Part shown: positions 40,923-42,635 of the stretch, piece after piece | Layout: the number at the start of each line of letters is the position of its first letter | Numbering within the stretch: position 1 is the stretch's first letter | DNA from: an uncultured Lachnospiraceae bacterium | GTDB lineage: Bacteria > Bacillota_A > Clostridia > Lachnospirales > Lachnospiraceae | Direction: 5' to 3' | DNA length: 42,635 nt | NCBI GenBank assembly: GCA_947564305.1 | Contig: CANOBT010000031.1 | Location: forward strand, 1-42,635 | Notes under the pieces: model-generated | What the model saw: only the letters and a program-made list of their open reading frames with translations | Told to the model about the DNA's origin: nothing | The model's database searches: none | Translations under genes and position numbers: made by a program

Positions 40923-41150
40923 TTGTTTTAATGCCTTCGCAAGCTGGTCAGGACAGGATGTCTGCTTGAATCCGCAGTGAATCCCTTCAATCCGGGAGAT
41001 TGCCTCGTCAACATCCATGCCTTCAATCAGGCGGGAGATTCCCTGCAGGTTGCCGTTGCATCCTCCGGTAAAACCGACATTCTTCACTTTATTGTCTTCA
41101 ATGTCGAACTGAATCATCTGTGAACAGACTCCCTTTGGCTGGTACTGCAT
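40908..41150 (-). CDS. TSCPD domain-containing protein (TIGR03905 type)
   Basis: The 80-residue protein has the family signature QTSCPDQLAKAL near its C-terminus and the GGCNGNLQGISRLIEGM segment, with Cys residues at 9, 31, 59 and 66 that may bind metal. The TSCPD domain also occurs at the end of some vitamin B12-dependent ribonucleotide reductases; this stand-alone type is uncharacterised. The start has a strong AAAGGAGG site. Confidence 0.93.
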   Translation of the reverse strand: MQYQPKGVCSQMIQFDIEDNKVKNVGFTGGCNGNLQGISRLIEGMDVDEAISRIEGIHCGFKQTSCPDQLAKALKQATGK

Positions 41151-41276
41151 ATCTTCCTTCCTCCTTTGTCATCCTCAGGATAGTAATATGTGCCGCTGCA
41201 GCAGGTACACCCTACCGTATAGTTGGCACGATTTTATTATAACAGATATTTGGAATTTGAAAAGACTAAAAATTAG

Positions 41277-41310
41277 TATAATTATCTTGATTATACAACT
41301 TATAAGTTGT
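41277..41310 (+). promoter_or_regulatory. Promoter -10 box and palindromic operator of the toxin-antitoxin locus
   Basis: TATAAT (41277-41282) is followed by the perfect 16-bp palindrome ACAACTTATAAGTTGT (41295-41310), overlapping the first transcribed bases. It is a likely site for the antitoxin. The -35 box is unclear (TTGAAA at 41257-41262 is only 14 bp away). Confidence 0.6.
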
Positions 41311-41340
41311 GTAATGGGGAAAAGAAAGGAAGGTGTACGG

Positions 41341-41682
41341 ATGCAGATACATCATTATAAATCATCCGCGGGTAAAGATTTAATTATGGAGTTTATCAAA
41401 AAACTTCCGACGGATGACGAGAAAGTGGATGGACTTTCTGTATTAGAATGTCTAGAAAAGAACGAAATGGATAAACTAAAATATAAACGTTGGCAGAAGA
41501 AGGTTTACGAGGTATATTTTTATAGACATAACCGTATCTTTTATGTAGTTGCAGATAAGGATAATATATATGTGCTGCATGCCTGTAAAAAACAAAAGAA
41601 TAAGAAAGAAAAGAAGGACTGTGAAACCGTAATCAGTAGAGCGAAAGAACTTGGAAAATTATTAAAGAAAACTTTTATTTGA
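41341..41682 (+). CDS. Type II toxin, RelE/HigB-like (phage Gp49-like) family
   Basis: The 113-residue basic protein has the RelE-fold pattern of Gp49/HigB toxins: VLECLEKNEMDKLKYKRWQK, VYEVYFYRHNRIFYVVADKD, then YVLHACKKQKNKKEKKDCET with its conserved basic cluster. Such toxins cut mRNA on the ribosome. I chose the ATG at 41341, seven bases after AGGAAGG; the frame extends back to 41188 without a good site. A matching XRE antitoxin gene lies downstream, but after 309 bases. The gene is clearly more AT-rich than the window average. Confidence 0.87.
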   Translation: MQIHHYKSSAGKDLIMEFIKKLPTDDEKVDGLSVLECLEKNEMDKLKYKRWQKKVYEVYFYRHNRIFYVVADKDNIYVLHACKKQKNKKEKKDCETVISRAKELGKLLKKTFI

Positions 41683-41991
41683 AACATTTACAATGAATAT
41701 TATTTTAACTATGAAAAGATTATTATTAAGTAAAATATTTATTTTATAAAATAAAATCAGTATTGAACCTAGAAAAATCTATATAATAAATACCTCATGG
41801 TGGAGCATATGCTTCACCTGAAATGGTGTCTTATATATTTAAATAGATTATTTATTATAACTTATTATTGATAATGTTGGTTAGCTTTATAATGCTGTGC
41901 AGAATAATCGAAAGCATTGATGTATTTCAGAAAACATAGCATGAAGTTACTCTAAAACATTTATTCTATTATCTAAGAGAGGGAAGTTATT
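41683..41991 (+). other. 309-bp AT-rich gap between toxin and antitoxin genes, with two palindromes
   Basis: No gene is visible. It contains a perfect 16-bp palindrome TTATTTTATAAAATAA (41739-41754) and a near-perfect 20-bp palindrome GGTGGAGCATATGCTTCACC (41799-41818, one G-T pair). These may be an operator, a weak terminator, or the trace of an inserted element. The antitoxin may therefore have its own promoter. Confidence 0.6.
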
Positions 41992-42285
41992 ATGCCGTTT
42001 GTACAAGTAAATATTTCAGAGGAAATTGAAAAGGAAAAAGAGAATTCACCAAAGTTTAAAGAATTGTGGGATGAAAGCCGTGAGGAGTACAGATTGATTG
42101 GAGAAATGACCCGTATACGCAGACAGGAGAAAATTACGCAAAGTAGATTAGCTGAAATTACTGGTAACAAACAGCAAGTTATTTCACGGATTGAAAGGAA
42201 AGAGAATAATCCAACGTTAAGGATGTTTTGTAATATTTTAAGTGCCTTGGGATATGAATTGCGTATTGTAAAGAAGGTAAATTAG
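41992..42285 (+). CDS. XRE-family antitoxin (HigA-like)
   Basis: The 97-residue protein has an N-terminal linker (EEIEKEKENSPKFKELWDES) and an XRE helix-turn-helix (RIRRQEKITQSRLAEITGNK, QQVISRIERKENNPTLRMFCNILSALGYELRI), as in antitoxins of HigB/RelE pairs. It probably neutralises the upstream toxin and represses the shared promoter. The GAGGGAAG site precedes the ATG. The distance to the toxin gene is unusual. Confidence 0.9.
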   Translation: MPFVQVNISEEIEKEKENSPKFKELWDESREEYRLIGEMTRIRRQEKITQSRLAEITGNKQQVISRIERKENNPTLRMFCNILSALGYELRIVKKVN

Positions 42286-42360
42286 GATGTTTGCAAAATT
42301 TCGAATGATGCATCAGCCATACTGTCTATTCCTGAATATTATTAGGGAAACATAGTTTAA

Positions 42361-42402
42361 AAACAGCAGGGACAACGAATAATTTCCGTTTTCCTGCTGT
42401 TT
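42361..42402 (+). terminator. Terminator after the antitoxin gene
   Basis: AAACAGCAGG (42361-42370) pairs with CCTGCTGTTT (42393-42402). The rest of 42286-42635 shows no gene; near the edge GGCAATTC/GAATTGCC (42596-42612) is a small dyad with a 1-base centre. Confidence 0.7.
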
Positions 42403-42635
42403 CTATTTTCTGAATATGATATGACTGCTGTGTCCGGATTTATGTTTCTTCCACATTTCTGTGTTACTATTCACATTCAATGTCAATTAGTTAAGGCCAA
42501 TGGCTTAACATCCAATTTATAGAAAATGAACTTGAAAGGCCCCAAAATGAGTAAGGAATTGAAATCTATCTGTGTATGGCAATATTTTTGCGCATGGCAA
42601 TTCTGAATTGCCAGAGTGTAATTCACCTGATAGAT

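Overview
The window looks like the chromosome of a gut-type, spore-former-related Firmicute, most likely a member of the Lachnospiraceae. The evidence is moderate to low GC, strong GGAGG ribosome-binding sites, and families common in that group: a TraX-like protein, small DUF6774 and DUF6147 proteins, a holin-like type I toxin, a TSCPD protein and a sigma/DUF4367 pair. I cannot name the species from sequence alone. No rRNA, tRNA, CRISPR array, insertion sequence or prophage was recognised.

Region by region. 1-1.65 kb (minus strand): a hexuronate fragment with kduI, an attenuator and a truncated sugar-phosphate isomerase. 2-5.2 kb: an AAA_14/DUF4143 ATPase with its own palindromic operator, then a two-component system resembling KdpDE but lacking the KdpD sensor half. 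5.3-8.1 kb: a BlaI/BlaR1-type repressor and membrane antirepressor protease with two BlaI-like operators; its C-terminal sensor carries three copies of a roughly 65-residue unit. 8.2-14.3 kb: a glycerate module with the CdaR regulator, a C69 peptidase, a GltS-like symporter, glycerate kinase and a TauE/SafE permease. 14.4-20.4 kb: TraX, then a nucleoside hydrolase, an SAM hydroxide adenosyltransferase and a complete ECF importer (S component, fused ATPases, EcfT), which suggests a nucleoside/SAM-related salvage unit. 20.4-24.9 kb: a lone flagellin behind a sigma-28 type promoter, a threonine aldolase and a GH3 beta-glucosidase.

25-31.5 kb: a LacI-type repressor and a yiaKLMNO-like operon for import and reduction of 2,3-diketo-L-gulonate. 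It lies between two roughly 200-bp direct repeats. Each repeat is a type I toxin/antisense-RNA locus: the left copy is intact, and the right copy has lost the start of its toxin but keeps the antisense promoter and terminator.

31.5-36 kb: a small DUF6774 protein, a 511-residue orphan protein, a YitT membrane protein, and an asparagine-synthetase-like protein lacking the glutaminase cysteine. The orphan protein is the most unusual gene here. It has a basic leader ending in PIQRQ, like cargo proteins of extracellular contractile injection systems, and a C-terminal HGE...CxxC signature typical of the deaminase fold. 36-42.6 kb: a HIT protein, an ECF sigma factor, MurG, a mosaic DUF4367 membrane protein, a secreted DUF6147 protein, a 155-bp element bounded by 24-bp inverted repeats, a TSCPD protein, and an AT-rich HigB/HigA-like toxin-antitoxin pair separated by an unusual 309-bp gap.

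All functions come from reading motifs and recalling families; no database search was possible. Promoters, operators and RNAs are predictions from sequence patterns.
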